Positions 27,069 to 38,200 of a DNA stretch of 64,000 bases are shown here, piece after piece; positions within the stretch are counted from its first letter, which is position 1; each line of letters opens with the position of its first letter. A program made the translations under genes and the position numbers. The notes under the pieces were generated by a model that ran no database searches, was not told the DNA's origin, and saw only the letters and a program-made list of their open reading frames with translations. This DNA is from Bacteroidaceae bacterium (GTDB taxonomy: Bacteria > Bacteroidota > Bacteroidia > Bacteroidales > Bacteroidaceae), in NCBI GenBank assembly GCA_017551925.1, contig JAFZKA010000100.1, forward strand, positions 1 through 64,000. Direction: 5' to 3'.

Positions 27069-30000
27069 ATGATTATTATGATAAGTAACAACTGTATTAC
27101 AAGACATATCAAACACACAATACTATTCCTACTGCTTGCTGCGGGAACCACTCCCGCGTGGGCGATTGACATAACCGCGTTGAGTGATATCACTGATATG
27201 GAAGGCCAATATCGCCTGACTAGCGATGTCTCAGGCTCAGGACATACGACCATCACAGGTCCATTCAACGGTACACTTGAGGCGGCTATAGACCCGACCA
27301 CGCACATGCCATATAAGATAACCAACCTGTCTGCCCCACTCTTTACTACCCTTACCGGTACGGTAAAGAACATCGTGCTTGAAAATGTAGGAATCAGCAG
27401 TAATACCGGTAATACCGGTGCAATAGCCTGCACTGCTAATGGTGCAGCCCGTATTTATAACGTAGGAATTATAAGCGGATCTGTTGGCGGTACCGCATAT
27501 ACAGGTGGTCTTGTCGGTCTGCTTGACGGCACAGCCCGAGTAATCAACTGCTATAGTTTTGCAAACATCACTGGTGGTAGCGTTCGGGCTGGCATAGTAG
27601 GTTACAATAACTATGCTTCCAAATACAATGACTTGAAGACCATGGTCATGAACTGTATGTTCTATGGTGACATTGCCACTGGCAGTACCATTGTCCCTAT
27701 CTATGGCGGTGAAGAAATAAGCAACGACTACAACAAAAATAAAGACAGTGGTCCTGACAACAAAAACAACCGTTTGAACAACTATAACTATTTCCTCTAC
27801 GAGGCACCATTCAGCAAAAACAATACTACTGCTAATCCAATCATCACCTCCTACAACTGTGCCTTGGCTGCTGAAGAGCGTTTCTTGGTGCGTTTTGAGT
27901 TCTACCGTCACCTGCTTAACTCTACCCGTGAATTGGCCGCTTGGTATGCAACTGATTCTCCCACCCAAAGCAGCATGCTCAAATGGGTGCTAGACAAGAG
28001 CATTGCACCTTATCCCATTCTTAAGCAGCAGGGGAAGTATCCATCAGTAGTGAATTATGATCCTGACTATACTTTTGACTCGGGACAGAAAGTCAGTCGC
28101 ACTTCCGTCACTGAGCGCAATAAGGGAAAGAACCTGGGCACCTTAACGGTGAATATCAGCAAGCCTGCAACACCCACTGCCGGTCAAATTTGGCCTTCGG
28201 ATGTCACGATAGTATCTTCGATCACTATTCCCATACTTGACAAAGACACTGCCAACTATAACTTCAACTATAGGAAGATTCAACTACCCTACTATAACGA
28301 CGTGGGTGACAAGAACTACACCTCAAACAAGGTGGTGACGGGATGGATGATTACATCAATGGAGGGTGGAACCCAAGGCAGCTATACTGAGACCAACTAC
28401 GACTACCCCAATTTCAACTATGCCGACCGCAGCACTTACGCCAAGGACCTCTACAGCGTCAGCCACCGCATCTTCTCTCAAGGAGGCTATTTCAATGTAC
28501 CTGACGGGGTGACGGCAATAACTATTGAGCCTTACTGGGGCAAGGCCGCCTACCTCTCTGACGCCTGCTATGACCGTTATGGCTATAACACCACCGATAA
28601 CCTTACACAGGTGGGTGGCGGACAGCGCTACACTAACAATACCGACTGCCCTCTGCTTACGGGTGAACAGAAGGTTTACACCACCGTCAGCAACGCATTG
28701 AGCGCACTGTCTGGCGTAACCAATCCCACGGTCTACGACTATGCCGTAGTGCTGGTGGGCAACTACCACCATCATACCACAGAAGGCAAAGGTGGTGCTG
28801 AACTATCAAAAGATTCCAAGCCTTTTACCATCATGTCCATCGACCTCAATCAGGACAACGAGCCCGACTATTGCCTCATCTATCGTAGCGGGAAAAACCA
28901 ACCAATTTCTCCTATCCGATTCGACTTTATCACCGTGCCTGGCATGGTAATGGCTCACAAGATGGCTCAGGCAAGTTCAGAAAGTAAGGATAGAGATCTC
29001 GGCATACCTGGCAACTGTACACCCATGGGATGGTTCGAGATTACCACTACGGGGTTAATCAGATACGGTCAGTTTGAGCATAGCTATCCAAGCAAGAATC
29101 TTGCTCCAGTCATCTTTATGGGAGGTGTCATTGACCAGTTTGTTGCCAACAACACTGCAGGTGCCAATGGTGATAAACCTGCCAATAACAACAAAACCAA
29201 ATTTTTTCTTTTTGGTGACAATGTATGGTTCAAGATGCTCAGTAATGGAACCCATATGGACAATAAAAGTCCCACACCGCACCGTCCAATTTCGTTGACC
29301 GGAGGTGATTATGTCAAGCTCTATCTCTCCGGCTATTTCCGTCCCGACGCTACAGTTTGTACGGCTTCAAACGGTGATAACAATGCCGAATGCTATATCG
29401 ATGGCGGCCGGTTCGGAGAAGTTGCGGGTGCAGGTCAAGAAAATGTTTCCGGAAATGTCACATGGATGGTTAACCATGCCGATATGAACAGTTTCTATGG
29501 CGGAGGTATCAAAGCCAGCGATGCTAACCAGATTACGGGAAACATCACAACCACCATCAAGAACAGCCATGTAAACCTTTTCTGCGGAGGACCAATGTTT
29601 GGAGATGTGGCCAACGATAAGACTGTCACCACGACCGCTACCAACTGCGTTTTTGGTACCTATTTCGGTGCCGGATTTGGTGGCACCTCAATCTACCGAC
29701 AATATGTCAACAATGAGTATCAACAAAAAAATTATAGCTGGAACTCATGGGTCAATTCTTCATATGATAATAGCGGTGGAGATAATTATCGTGGCAAATA
29801 CTACTCCGGAAGGGGTGTTTCTTGTGGTTATGAATACGAGTTCTTTGGAGGTTCCGGTGGTAATGTGGCACGTCTATATCTCAAATACGCCTCTTTCTCT
29901 TTGGCACAGTGCAATGATGTCAGTTCAACATTGACTGGATGCACGGTGCAGAAGAATTACTATGGCGGTGGATCGTTAGGCGCCGTAGTTGGTGATGCCA

Positions 30001-30473
30001 CCTCGACATTGACAGATTGTTCTGTCTATGGCAGTGTGTTCGGTGCAGGATTCTCTGCCACCATCCCTAAAGCAAGTGTTTTTAATTTAGGTGGTTTCGA
30101 TCCTATCCCAAACTATAATGAGAAAACTGGTGTTTATGAACCTGAAGGCTTTCCTGCTTCTTCCGAGTTCACATGGGTTCATGTAAACTCTCTCAACAAT
30201 AAAGCTCAGGCCTTAGACGGCTCTTCTATCAAGACTACCAAAGACCTTTCTGGGCTAGGAACTGTATCCGGCAACGTAACACTCACCATAACAGGCGACT
30301 CCCATATTTACGGCAGTGTATTTGGCGGTGGTGAATCAAGTGATGTAACCGGCAAGGACAAAACCGTTACAGTCACGCTTGGGGGTAACACAACTATTGA
30401 TCATGACGTATTTGGCGGCGGAGACCAAGGTGAAGTTCGTGGAAGTACAGAATTGAACATAATAGATGAATAA
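27069..30473 (+). CDS. Secreted GLUG/YGGG-repeat protein A, 1,134 residues
   Basis: The leader (core TILFLLLAAGTTPAWA) predicts export. Residues about 35-170 hold GLUG-like beta-helix units (VPLFTTL-type and GGLVGLLDGTARVINCYSF). Residues about 200-560 are a conserved region with LVRFEFYRHLLNSTRELAAW, KWVLDKSIAPYPILKQQG and VTERNKGKNLGTLTVNI. Residues about 560-760 include YDYAVVLVGNYHHH and QPISPIRFDFITVPGMVMAH. The last third is YGGG solenoid (CYIDGGRFGEVAGAG, FYGGG, FCGGPMFGDV), and it stops abruptly in a solenoid unit (FGGGDQGEVRGSTELNIIDE) with no sorting domain. It is a clear paralog of the protein at 31582-35226, with most blocks matching at more than half of positions by eye. The start at 27069 is followed by an alternative ATG three codons later. 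It is followed by the HEPN-type gene. Confidence 0.85.
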   Translation: MIIMISNNCITRHIKHTILFLLLAAGTTPAWAIDITALSDITDMEGQYRLTSDVSGSGHTTITGPFNGTLEAAIDPTTHMPYKITNLSAPLFTTLTGTVKNIVLENVGISSNTGNTGAIACTANGAARIYNVGIISGSVGGTAYTGGLVGLLDGTARVINCYSFANITGGSVRAGIVGYNNYASKYNDLKTMVMNCMFYGDIATGSTIVPIYGGEEISNDYNKNKDSGPDNKNNRLNNYNYFLYEAPFSKNNTTANPIITSYNCALAAEERFLVRFEFYRHLLNSTRELAAWYATDSPTQSSMLKWVLDKSIAPYPILKQQGKYPSVVNYDPDYTFDSGQKVSRTSVTERNKGKNLGTLTVNISKPATPTAGQIWPSDVTIVSSITIPILDKDTANYNFNYRKIQLPYYNDVGDKNYTSNKVVTGWMITSMEGGTQGSYTETNYDYPNFNYADRSTYAKDLYSVSHRIFSQGGYFNVPDGVTAITIEPYWGKAAYLSDACYDRYGYNTTDNLTQVGGGQRYTNNTDCPLLTGEQKVYTTVSNALSALSGVTNPTVYDYAVVLVGNYHHHTTEGKGGAELSKDSKPFTIMSIDLNQDNEPDYCLIYRSGKNQPISPIRFDFITVPGMVMAHKMAQASSESKDRDLGIPGNCTPMGWFEITTTGLIRYGQFEHSYPSKNLAPVIFMGGVIDQFVANNTAGANGDKPANNNKTKFFLFGDNVWFKMLSNGTHMDNKSPTPHRPISLTGGDYVKLYLSGYFRPDATVCTASNGDNNAECYIDGGRFGEVAGAGQENVSGNVTWMVNHADMNSFYGGGIKASDANQITGNITTTIKNSHVNLFCGGPMFGDVANDKTVTTTATNCVFGTYFGAGFGGTSIYRQYVNNEYQQKNYSWNSWVNSSYDNSGGDNYRGKYYSGRGVSCGYEYEFFGGSGGNVARLYLKYASFSLAQCNDVSSTLTGCTVQKNYYGGGSLGAVVGDATSTLTDCSVYGSVFGAGFSATIPKASVFNLGGFDPIPNYNEKTGVYEPEGFPASSEFTWVHVNSLNNKAQALDGSSIKTTKDLSGLGTVSGNVTLTITGDSHIYGSVFGGGESSDVTGKDKTVTVTLGGNTTIDHDVFGGGDQGEVRGSTELNIIDE

Positions 30474-30593
30474 ATCATTTGAAACGACAACGTGGCAAAA
30501 TATATAGGACATAGCAAAGCATCGCAAGCGGCAATGAAGAAACAAGCTGCAACACCGCAGAATGTCGGCGCAAAAATAGCGCAGACCGACTTC

Positions 30594-30623
30594 TTTGCGT
30601 ATATATGTATGTTCTTAACCTTG
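30594..30623 (+). promoter_or_regulatory. Candidate promoter of the Abi/HEPN gene
   Basis: TTTG (30594-30597) is followed after 18 nt by TAACCTTG (30616-30623), one mismatch from TAnnTTTG, about 73 bp before the preferred start codon at 30696. Independent transcription would be expected for an inserted gene. This is a weak-to-moderate call. Confidence 0.35.
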
Positions 30624-30695
30624 TTTAATGATACCATTTATCGTGAATGCAATCTTGAACCCAGAAAACATAGTCCATACCAATTAATTGAATAT

Positions 30696-31415
30696 ATGAA
30701 ATACACAGAATTTGAAAGAATCATCTCACAGAAGCGTTTAAGACGCTATGTGCAAGCCTGCGGCGGCAACACCCGCAAAGCCATGACTCTGTATCGGTAC
30801 AATTCTGAGCTTGCTCAATCAGTGTTTGCTATTGTTGGTCTTTTTGAGGTTGCATTAAGAAATGCCATAGATAGAGAACTAACAAAGTCATTTGGTGATC
30901 AATGGTTAAAAGATTCATGTTTACCTAACGGTATCTTTGACATTCCTAATACCCATAAGACATGCACCATTATAAGCAATGCATATAGCAGGCTTAGTCG
31001 AGATGGTTTATACTCACATACAAAACTTTTGGCCGAGATGGAATTCGGCATATGGAAGTATATGTTTTCACCTGTTCAATATAGACAAACAGGAAGGACA
31101 TTGTTGCATATATTCCCCAACAGGCCACGTTCATCGGCTCAAGCACAATATAACTCATCATATGTTTTCAATGAGTTAGATAAAATCAACACCCTACGTA
31201 ACAGGATTGCTCACCATGAGCCAATATGCTTCCATACGCAGGGATGTGATATTTACACGGACTACATTCTAAATGAGTATAGAAAGATTATAACTCTGCT
31301 TGAATGGATGGGAATTGATAGTATGGGTTTATTATATGGATTAGATCATGTGACAAAAGTTTGTAACAAGATAGACAGATTAAGGCCACATATAAAACAA
31401 AACCCACCAGCTTGA
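30696..31415 (+). CDS. Abi_2-family protein with HEPN RNase-type motif
   Basis: This 239-residue cytosolic protein begins MKYTEFERIISQKRLRRYVQ. It matches Abi family (Abi_2 / AbiD-F type) proteins, which have HEPN-like folds and are known or suspected RNases in abortive-infection phage defence. Family landmarks are LYRYNSELAQSVFAIVGLFE followed by VALRNAIDREL near residues 29-60, and the HEPN motif R-x4-H as RNRIAHHEP (Arg 168, His 173). An in-frame ATG at 30492 would add 68 residues, but that part has no family resemblance and precedes a candidate promoter, so the later start is chosen. It sits alone between two paralogous surface-protein genes, has no exported signal and looks like an inserted gene. 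No separate antitoxin is seen beside it. Confidence 0.8.
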   Translation: MKYTEFERIISQKRLRRYVQACGGNTRKAMTLYRYNSELAQSVFAIVGLFEVALRNAIDRELTKSFGDQWLKDSCLPNGIFDIPNTHKTCTIISNAYSRLSRDGLYSHTKLLAEMEFGIWKYMFSPVQYRQTGRTLLHIFPNRPRSSAQAQYNSSYVFNELDKINTLRNRIAHHEPICFHTQGCDIYTDYILNEYRKIITLLEWMGIDSMGLLYGLDHVTKVCNKIDRLRPHIKQNPPA

Positions 31416-31581
31416 CGATTGTCAGGGGCTGATGGGAATCAACAATGCAAATATAAGCATTGATACAATACAAACCAAACAAAACTGAGAGAATTTGATT
31501 AAAACAAAGATATAGAGCCAATAGTTAACCTAAACATAACAGATTGACTTGAAGCAAAGAAGAGGATAAGGAGATAAGATT
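31416..31581. other. Intergenic spacer before protein B
   Basis: This is 166 bp of AT-rich DNA with no gene. It ends with AAGGAG (31568-31573), 8 nt before the ATG at 31582, the best Shine-Dalgarno-like sequence in the window. No clear promoter or terminator is seen. Confidence 0.55.
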
Positions 31582-34500
31582 ATGTGGAGAAGATTGATTG
31601 TGGAGAACAAGAAGATGTATAGAAGAAAAATGGAAGGTTGTACTTGTGCAGCTCGCTCCTCCGGGCGCGTGGCACAGATAGCTATTGCAGTGCTGATGCT
31701 GATTCTGAGCACGAACTCTATATTTGCACAAACACCTATCACATCTCTTAGCAGTATTGAGGGAAGTGGCAATTATATTATCACTTCAGATATTGATGCA
31801 TCAAATTTCTCCAGCAGTATTGCTTCATTTGATGGAGTACTGGAGGGCGCAATTAATCCTACCACTCATATGCCCTACAAAATCATAGGTCTAAACGTAC
31901 CTCTTTTCACTACCCTTACAGGAACTGTGAAGAACTTGGTGATTGAAAACGTAAATATTAGCAATGGTACAAATGTTGGTGCAATTGCTTGCTATGTTCA
32001 AGGTACTTCCGCCAACCCAGCTGTTATTTACAACTGCGGAATTCTTTCTGGCAACGTAGGAGGAACGGGTCACGTAGGAAGTTTAGTGGGTGACTTGGGA
32101 CAAGGGGGCAATACTACAGCTACCAATAATAATTGTTATGCACGTGTCATCAACTGTTATAGTTTTGCCAATATCACGAGTGGTACAGAAAAAGGTGGCA
32201 TCGTCGGTCATAATTATTATGCTTCAAAATCGGGAACAAATACTATTCGCACCATGGTGATGAACTGCATGTTCTATGGTGATATTGACTATACTAGTGG
32301 CAGTGTCTATCCAATCTATGGTGGTTCGGAAATAAGTAATGAAGATAGCAATGGTAAACTAAACAATTATAACTATTTTCTCTATGAAGCCGATTTCAGT
32401 GAAGGAAAACATATAACTGCTTATAATCGTGCCTTGGCCGCTGAGAAACGTTATTTGGTTCGTTTTGAATTCTATCGTTATCTGCTCAATTCGACACGTG
32501 AGTTGGCAAGTTGGTATGTGTTTGGCTCAGTGCAGTCTGATGCACATACAAAAATGTTCAAATGGGTTCTGGATAAAAGTATAGCTCCCTATCCTGTCCT
32601 TAAGCAACAGGGAACCTATCCGTCAGTGGTGAACTATGACCCAGAAAATACGTTTGATGCATCTACCGGGCATATGGTTAGCCGCAGCGATGTAACCGAA
32701 CGTAATAAAGGCAAGAACTTGGGAACACTGACGGTGAACATCGGTCTCGGTACTGGAGCACCAGAGGGAGCTGGCATCAAATCAGGCAAGACCCAGATAA
32801 CCTTAAAACGAATAGATAAGGATGTTGACAACTTCAATTTCAACTACGATAAGGTTCAGCTCCCTTACTATAACGAGGTGGGTACTGGTAATTGCACGTA
32901 TAACAAAGTCGTAACAGGTTGGAAGATAACAAGCATCACGGCTTCGGGCGAAGGTGCTGCAACCCAAGGAACTTTTACCAAGTCCGATACATGGGATGGC
33001 TATAATTTCGCCGACCGCAGCCACTATGCCAAAGACCTTTATTCTGAGAGTGGACAAGTTTTCTCTCAAGGCGCCTATTTCGATGTGCCCGACGGTGTTA
33101 CCGCTATCAACATTGAGCCCTATTGGGGTACAGCTGCATATCTTTCTGATCCTTATTATGATGCATATGGTTATTATGCCAATGAGAATACTTCAGACAA
33201 ATTAAGAGCCGTAACGGATTTTGGCATCCGATATACCAATGGCGAATCCTACTACATTTGCGGCAATAGTCAAAAAGTATACACCTCTTTTGCCAGCGCC
33301 TTGGGTCAACTTCCAAATGCCAGTACTGTCTATGACATTGCTGTAGTATTGGTTGGAAATTACCACCAGTATAAAGCCCCCTCAAACGCAAACAAGCCTT
33401 TTACTATCATGTCCGCCGATTTAGACGAAGACAACGAGCCCGACTATAGCTTCATCTATAATAGTGGTAAGGGTGAAAAGATATCTCCTATACGTTTTGA
33501 CTTTGTCAATGTGCCCGGAACTGCCATGGCGCATAAGAAGACCTCTACCACCTATATGGGTATTATGGGTAACCACAAATGGAAAGGCTGGCTTGAAGTT
33601 ACAAACACTGCATTTATACGTTTCTCTCAATTGGAGTACGATGACAAGGATACTAAAGCGGCTAACTCGCCTGTTATATTGCTAGGCGGCGTGGTTGAGC
33701 AGATAGTTTCCACCAATGGCGCGAACAAATCATTGACAAGTACTCCTTACATCCATGTGGGTAGCAACGTTTGGTTCAAGCTCTTCAATAATGGATGTCA
33801 CATGGATAAAACAAGTGTCGCTACTCCTCATATACCAATATCTGTGACAGGTGGTGAGTATGAGAAATTTTATCTCTCTGGTTATTTTAAACCCGATGCT
33901 CCGGCAAACACGAATGATAACGCCGAGTGTTACATTGACGGTGGCAAGTTTGGAGAGGTTGCTGGTGCTGGTCAGGAGAAAATTGACGGCAATGTTACAT
34001 GGGATATCAAGAATGCAGATATAGAGAGCTTTTTTGGCGGAGGAATTAATGATGCTAAACCAGTTACGGGCAATATCAGTGTTACCATAAAGGATAGTCA
34101 TGTGGGGCTATTTTGCGGCGGACCGAAATTTGGCAACATGACAGGTGTTGATACTCCCAATAATCCAAATGATGACAAGACGGTAAGCACCACTGCTGAA
34201 AGATGTACCTTTGGAAACTTCTATGGAGCCGGTTATGGTGGAACAGCTATATATAGGGATATCTGGAGCCCGGGACAAGATGGAGGACATAACAGATATG
34301 GGGCAGTCAATTATGATTGGATGACTTGGCTCAATGATAATCGTGGTTATAGTACAACAGGTGGTACGCGTGGTCAATATGATTCTAATAAAGGTATAGC
34401 TATCGGTTTTGAAACAGAACAATTTGAAGGATCAAGCACAAATACCGTAGCTCGTTTGTATGTGTATTTCGCCACTTTGTCTGTTGCAAAAACTAATGGA

Positions 34501-35226
34501 GTGACTTCCAGATTGACCGATTGTACCATCAAAGAGAACTATTATGGTGGTGGAAATCTTGGCGCAGTGAATGGAAATATTACATCTACCCTCAATAATT
34601 GTATAGTCAAGGGTAGTGCGTTTGGTGCAGGATGTTCAGCAACAGTGCCAACTGCAGATGTCTTTGATTCGCCAACTGAAACTAATTTTACGGGTATATT
34701 ATTCAACACGAGTACAGGTATCTTTGAACCAACAAAGTATCCTGATAGTTACGAATACACCTGGTCAAATACCAAAGGAGCTAATGACAATACACTTGTC
34801 GTTGATAGCGAAGGTAAATGGATACATGTTGACTCTTATGACCCCAGTACTAAAAAAGGTATAAATCTTGGTGAACTTGGTACTGTAACAGGCAAAGCAA
34901 CAATCAATATAACTGGTAATACCCTTGTTCAAGGATATATCTTCGATGAAGAAGGTAATATCACAAACGTTCAGTCAGGCGGTATATTTGGTGGTGGTGA
35001 TGCTTCAGCAGCATTGGGTGATACTGAGGTTAATATCAATGTTTCTGGTCAAAAGACTAATTACACTTATAATACCTACAATGTCTATGGCGGTGGCAAT
35101 TTGGCTGGAGTTGGAGGCAATACCACCGTAAACCTGCAGGGCAACACAGAAGTATATGGCAATGTGTACGGCGGAGGCAATCAAGGTGTAGTTAGTGGAA
35201 GTACTACAGTGAACATTATGGAATGA
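31582..35226 (+). CDS. Secreted GLUG/YGGG-repeat protein B, 1,214 residues (paralog of protein A)
   Basis: A long N-region precedes the hydrophobic core IAIAVLMLILSTNSIFAQ, so export is predicted. ATGs at codons 12 and 17 are possible starts, but AAGGAG 8 nt before the first ATG favours 31582. The order of regions copies protein A: GLUG-like units (residues about 50-190; VINCYSFANIT), the region with LVRFEFYRYLLNSTRELASW and KWVLDKSIAPYPVLKQQG, then IAVVLVGNYHQY and the ISPIRFDFVNVPGTAMAHKK block. YGGG solenoid units close it, ending FGGGDASAALGDTEVNI and VYGGGNQGVVSGSTTVNIME. Like protein A it has no visible sorting domain and ends inside a solenoid unit. It differs from A mainly in linker lengths and lower GC. 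The next giant gene starts 32 bp on. Confidence 0.85.
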   Translation: MWRRLIVENKKMYRRKMEGCTCAARSSGRVAQIAIAVLMLILSTNSIFAQTPITSLSSIEGSGNYIITSDIDASNFSSSIASFDGVLEGAINPTTHMPYKIIGLNVPLFTTLTGTVKNLVIENVNISNGTNVGAIACYVQGTSANPAVIYNCGILSGNVGGTGHVGSLVGDLGQGGNTTATNNNCYARVINCYSFANITSGTEKGGIVGHNYYASKSGTNTIRTMVMNCMFYGDIDYTSGSVYPIYGGSEISNEDSNGKLNNYNYFLYEADFSEGKHITAYNRALAAEKRYLVRFEFYRYLLNSTRELASWYVFGSVQSDAHTKMFKWVLDKSIAPYPVLKQQGTYPSVVNYDPENTFDASTGHMVSRSDVTERNKGKNLGTLTVNIGLGTGAPEGAGIKSGKTQITLKRIDKDVDNFNFNYDKVQLPYYNEVGTGNCTYNKVVTGWKITSITASGEGAATQGTFTKSDTWDGYNFADRSHYAKDLYSESGQVFSQGAYFDVPDGVTAINIEPYWGTAAYLSDPYYDAYGYYANENTSDKLRAVTDFGIRYTNGESYYICGNSQKVYTSFASALGQLPNASTVYDIAVVLVGNYHQYKAPSNANKPFTIMSADLDEDNEPDYSFIYNSGKGEKISPIRFDFVNVPGTAMAHKKTSTTYMGIMGNHKWKGWLEVTNTAFIRFSQLEYDDKDTKAANSPVILLGGVVEQIVSTNGANKSLTSTPYIHVGSNVWFKLFNNGCHMDKTSVATPHIPISVTGGEYEKFYLSGYFKPDAPANTNDNAECYIDGGKFGEVAGAGQEKIDGNVTWDIKNADIESFFGGGINDAKPVTGNISVTIKDSHVGLFCGGPKFGNMTGVDTPNNPNDDKTVSTTAERCTFGNFYGAGYGGTAIYRDIWSPGQDGGHNRYGAVNYDWMTWLNDNRGYSTTGGTRGQYDSNKGIAIGFETEQFEGSSTNTVARLYVYFATLSVAKTNGVTSRLTDCTIKENYYGGGNLGAVNGNITSTLNNCIVKGSAFGAGCSATVPTADVFDSPTETNFTGILFNTSTGIFEPTKYPDSYEYTWSNTKGANDNTLVVDSEGKWIHVDSYDPSTKKGINLGELGTVTGKATINITGNTLVQGYIFDEEGNITNVQSGGIFGGGDASAALGDTEVNINVSGQKTNYTYNTYNVYGGGNLAGVGGNTTVNLQGNTEVYGNVYGGGNQGVVSGSTTVNIME

Positions 35227-35258
35227 ATATAGAGGACAAGAGATAGGAGATTTTACAG

Positions 35259-38200
35259 ATGAAACATCTACGATATATGAACAACAGATATAGATTGACC
35301 GTTACTTTTTTATTAGCAACTCTACTGGCGGGGATTGACGCTTGGGCAGGAGTAACTATTAAAGGTTCTGTTTACGGAGGCGGAAACCTGGCCGATGTAG
35401 GTGGCAGAGTTGAGGTGAATATAAAAGGTGGCACCATAGAACAAGACGTCTATGGCGGCGGTGCTTTGGCTAATACCAATACTGGTAACTGGGATGAAGA
35501 TAATAGTCTTTTACTCGATTATGATTCCAGATTCTGTCAAGTTTCTGTTGCAGAAGGTTCATCTTTAGAAGGTTATTATACAAAACAGGGAGATACATAT
35601 ACTCTTTTAACAAGTGGTACAGCCGTATCCGGAACCGCATATTTCATGAGGAGAAACACCGCCGTAAACCTGACAGGAGGTAAAGTAATTGGTGATGTTT
35701 ATGGCGGCGGCCTTGGACGACAGGCATCAGGTGAAGGAGCAAATGCTGTTTCAGCAGTTGAGGCAAAAGTATATGGTGATGTGTTTGTAACAGTTAACGG
35801 CACACAATTTGATAACAGCAATGTATTTGGTGCAAACAACCTGAACGGAACGCCATTAGGTCATGTCAAGGTAATAGTAAATAAAACTTCCGAAATTGAA
35901 GGGCAGGCAATAGACTTGGCCGCAGTTTTTGGTGGCGGTAACCAAGCTGCCTATAATCCATTCAATTCAGGAGATTATGCTGAGGTTGAAATAGAAAAAA
36001 CCGGTAACCGTCTTATTGTAGGTAATGTATATGGTGGCGGCAATGAGGCCGGTATCACAGGTGTTCATGATGATGCAGGAACACTGGTTACAATAAAATC
36101 AGGTGATATAAAGAATGGAGTTTACGGTGGATGTAACTCTAGCGGTACAGTTAGTGGCAATGCTTCAGTTACTATAACTGGCGGTACCATAGGTTCCGGA
36201 ACTATTACTCCCGAAACTGGAGCATTTGCATATTCTGATAAAGCTAACGTTCATGGTGGTGGTTACGGACAGAACACGTATGTTAAGGGAAATGTGACCG
36301 TTAACATAGGTACTGATGCCACAACAGGTGATGCCACCATTTGGGGTGATGTGTATGGTGGTGGAGCCTTGGGTCATGTAAATGCCGTAACAGGAGAAAC
36401 TGAACCAACATTCCAGACTAGCAATACAACGACCGTTAACCTGTTTAAGGCCACCATGATTTATGGTGATGCATACGGCGGCGGTCTTGGTCAGAAAAAC
36501 GGCTTTAACAGTGCCCAATCAGATATTTCTGCATACGTTGGTGGTAATGTATTTGTCAACCAGTATAAGGTACCTTTCTACATAGATTACGATACTGATA
36601 ATAATGCGAAAGTAGTTAAGAGTGGCCGCATATTTGGTAGTAACAACCTGAACGGCTCACCTCAAGGTGACGTTACAGTAACCATTTACGGCACAGCAAG
36701 TGGCAATGTTACCAGAACGGCCGAAGATCCAAATAACACAGGTGTTCCCCAGAAAGGAGCAAACGTTACTCCTACATATGAACTGGCCGCAGTGTATGGC
36801 GGTGGTAATCTGGCTGACTATTCGGCAACCGGAAAGAAAACAAATGTCATTATTCAGACTTGCGATGTCAGTGTAAATGAGGTTTATGGTGGCGGTAATG
36901 CCGCAGCGGTTCCTGAAACTGACGTTCTCATTAACGGTGCCTATGAGATAGGTTACGTTTTTGGTGGCGGTAACGGTAAAGACAGATTCAGGAATGACAA
37001 CGGATGGCAGACCAATCCCGGTGCAAATGTAGGCGGTAACACCAACACACTCCTTAAAGGTGGTTATGTACATGAGGCCTACGGTGCAAGTAATGAAAAG
37101 GGTAATATAGCCGGTACTGTATCCATAAACGCCGGTACAGGTGGTGATTGCGCCCTTGAAGTAGGAAAGATGGTAGGTGCCGGTAAGAATGCAGACCTTA
37201 ATGGAGATGTAGTTCTTGTACTTGGTTGTATGCCGGAGGCAAAGATAGACCAGATTTTTGGCGGTGCCGATAATGCCAATGTAAATGGTAATGTAGAACT
37301 TACCATTACAAGCGGCAATTATGGCAGTGTATTTGGCGGTAACAACCTGGGTGGTATCATTAAAGGTTACATAAAACTGAATATTGAGGAAACTGGAGAG
37401 TGCGACGTTCCTATCACCATTGATAATCTGTATCTTGGTGGTAATCAGGCTGCATACTCCAAGTTTGGTTATTATGTAAAGACCTCTGAAGCAAATGGTC
37501 TTGGTGATCCGTCTGAAACACCGGTTCTGACTAACAACAAGCTTACTTTAGAACCAAGAACATCAGCAAATGACTCTCACAAACCAGTAAAGACCATTAC
37601 AGGAAACACTTGGACTGTCTATTCCGGAGAACAAGGTGATGAATATCCCACATACAATGACCCAATTCTGAATGTCATTTCATGCACCAGAATAGATAAC
37701 GTATTTGGAGGTGGACTTGGTACAGATGCTGTAATGTACGCCAATCCCACAGTCAACCTTAACATGATTCCAGGTAACCATGCCGATCAGATAGATCCTA
37801 CAGACCCCGATAAGACCAATCTTCTTGGTGTAATAGGCAATGTCTATGGTGGTGGTGAGCAGGCCGATGTTTATGGTAAAGCAACCATCAACATTGGTAC
37901 AGAATCAACAGTTACATTAAATTCAGTTCCCGATGACCCTGCCACAGCAGATATCCATGAGAATGTATTTAATGTCAAGGGTGCCAATGTCTCAAACGTA
38001 TATGGTGGCGGTAAGAACGCTAATATTAATGGAGATACCGAGGTTAACATAGGTACACTTGAATATTCCTCAGAGCACCACGGAGGTATAAGCATTGCCC
38101 ATGACGTATATGGTGGTGGTTATGGTGAAAGTACCAATGTTACAGGTACAGCCACTGTTAATCTCGGTACAACGGGAGTCGGTAACAGTATTGTCAATGA

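Noticed and set aside
30492-30695. N-terminal extension of the Abi/HEPN gene
   Set aside because: The 68 extra residues show no family similarity, and a candidate promoter falls inside this stretch; the family's usual N-terminus begins at 30696.
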